Source: Myxococcales bacterium (GTDB taxonomy: Bacteria; Desulfobacterota_B; Binatia; UBA1149; SPBQ01). From it: 7,546 nucleotides of DNA. The stretch spans positions 1-7,546 of the forward strand of contig SPBQ01000103.1 of assembly GCA_004525875.1 (NCBI GenBank). Direction: 5' to 3'. Within the stretch, counting starts at the first letter, position 1. Each line of letters begins with the position of its first letter. This document shows positions 7,544-7,546 of this stretch, one piece after another. The translations under genes were made by a program, and so were the position numbers. The notes under the pieces were generated by a model. The model was not told where the DNA came from. It saw only the letters and a program-made list of their open reading frames with translations, and ran no database searches.

Positions 7544-7546
7544 GAC

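Overview
The window is GC-rich, gene-dense bacterial DNA. The organism looks Gram-negative: one gene encodes a probable outer-membrane beta-barrel protein and two encode probable lipoproteins. A proteobacterial or deltaproteobacterial-type lineage is plausible, but the sequence does not fix a taxon. I see no tRNA, rRNA, CRISPR array, insertion sequence or phage gene. This is mostly core carbon and nitrogen metabolism, and I do not see an obviously new system in it.

Layout from left to right. The first 79 bases hold the start of a minus-strand lipoprotein gene that runs off the edge. Next on the minus strand is a probable outer-membrane barrel protein (177-1271), whose real start is probably near 1166. 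It is divergent from a small plus-strand SnoaL/limonene-epoxide-hydrolase-like protein (1305-1736).

The rest of the centre is one minus-strand block, read from 6609 down to 1709: glucose-6-phosphate isomerase (pgi), ribulose-phosphate 3-epimerase (rpe), a glutamate dehydrogenase resembling the mitochondrial type, a four-helix membrane protein and a thioredoxin-fold-like lipoprotein. From rpe onward the gaps are only 10-15 bases, so these four genes look like one operon. pgi lies 132 bases upstream of rpe and may be co-transcribed. The last gene of the block overlaps the LEH-like gene tail to tail by 28 bases. Ribose-5-phosphate isomerase A (rpiA, 6845-7519) diverges from pgi across a 235-base intergenic region that carries three copies of a TTCATGAA-type repeat, a candidate shared operator.

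Together pgi, rpe and rpiA interconvert glucose-6-P/fructose-6-P, ribulose-5-P/xylulose-5-P and ribose-5-P/ribulose-5-P. They form a compact set at the junction of glycolysis and the non-oxidative pentose phosphate pathway. Glutamate dehydrogenase in the same transcription unit would join this sugar-phosphate node to ammonium assimilation or glutamate breakdown. The points most worth a second look are the repeats between pgi and rpiA, the antenna-length insert in the glutamate dehydrogenase, the ATA codon at the expected start of the barrel protein, and the altered catalytic positions of the LEH-like protein.
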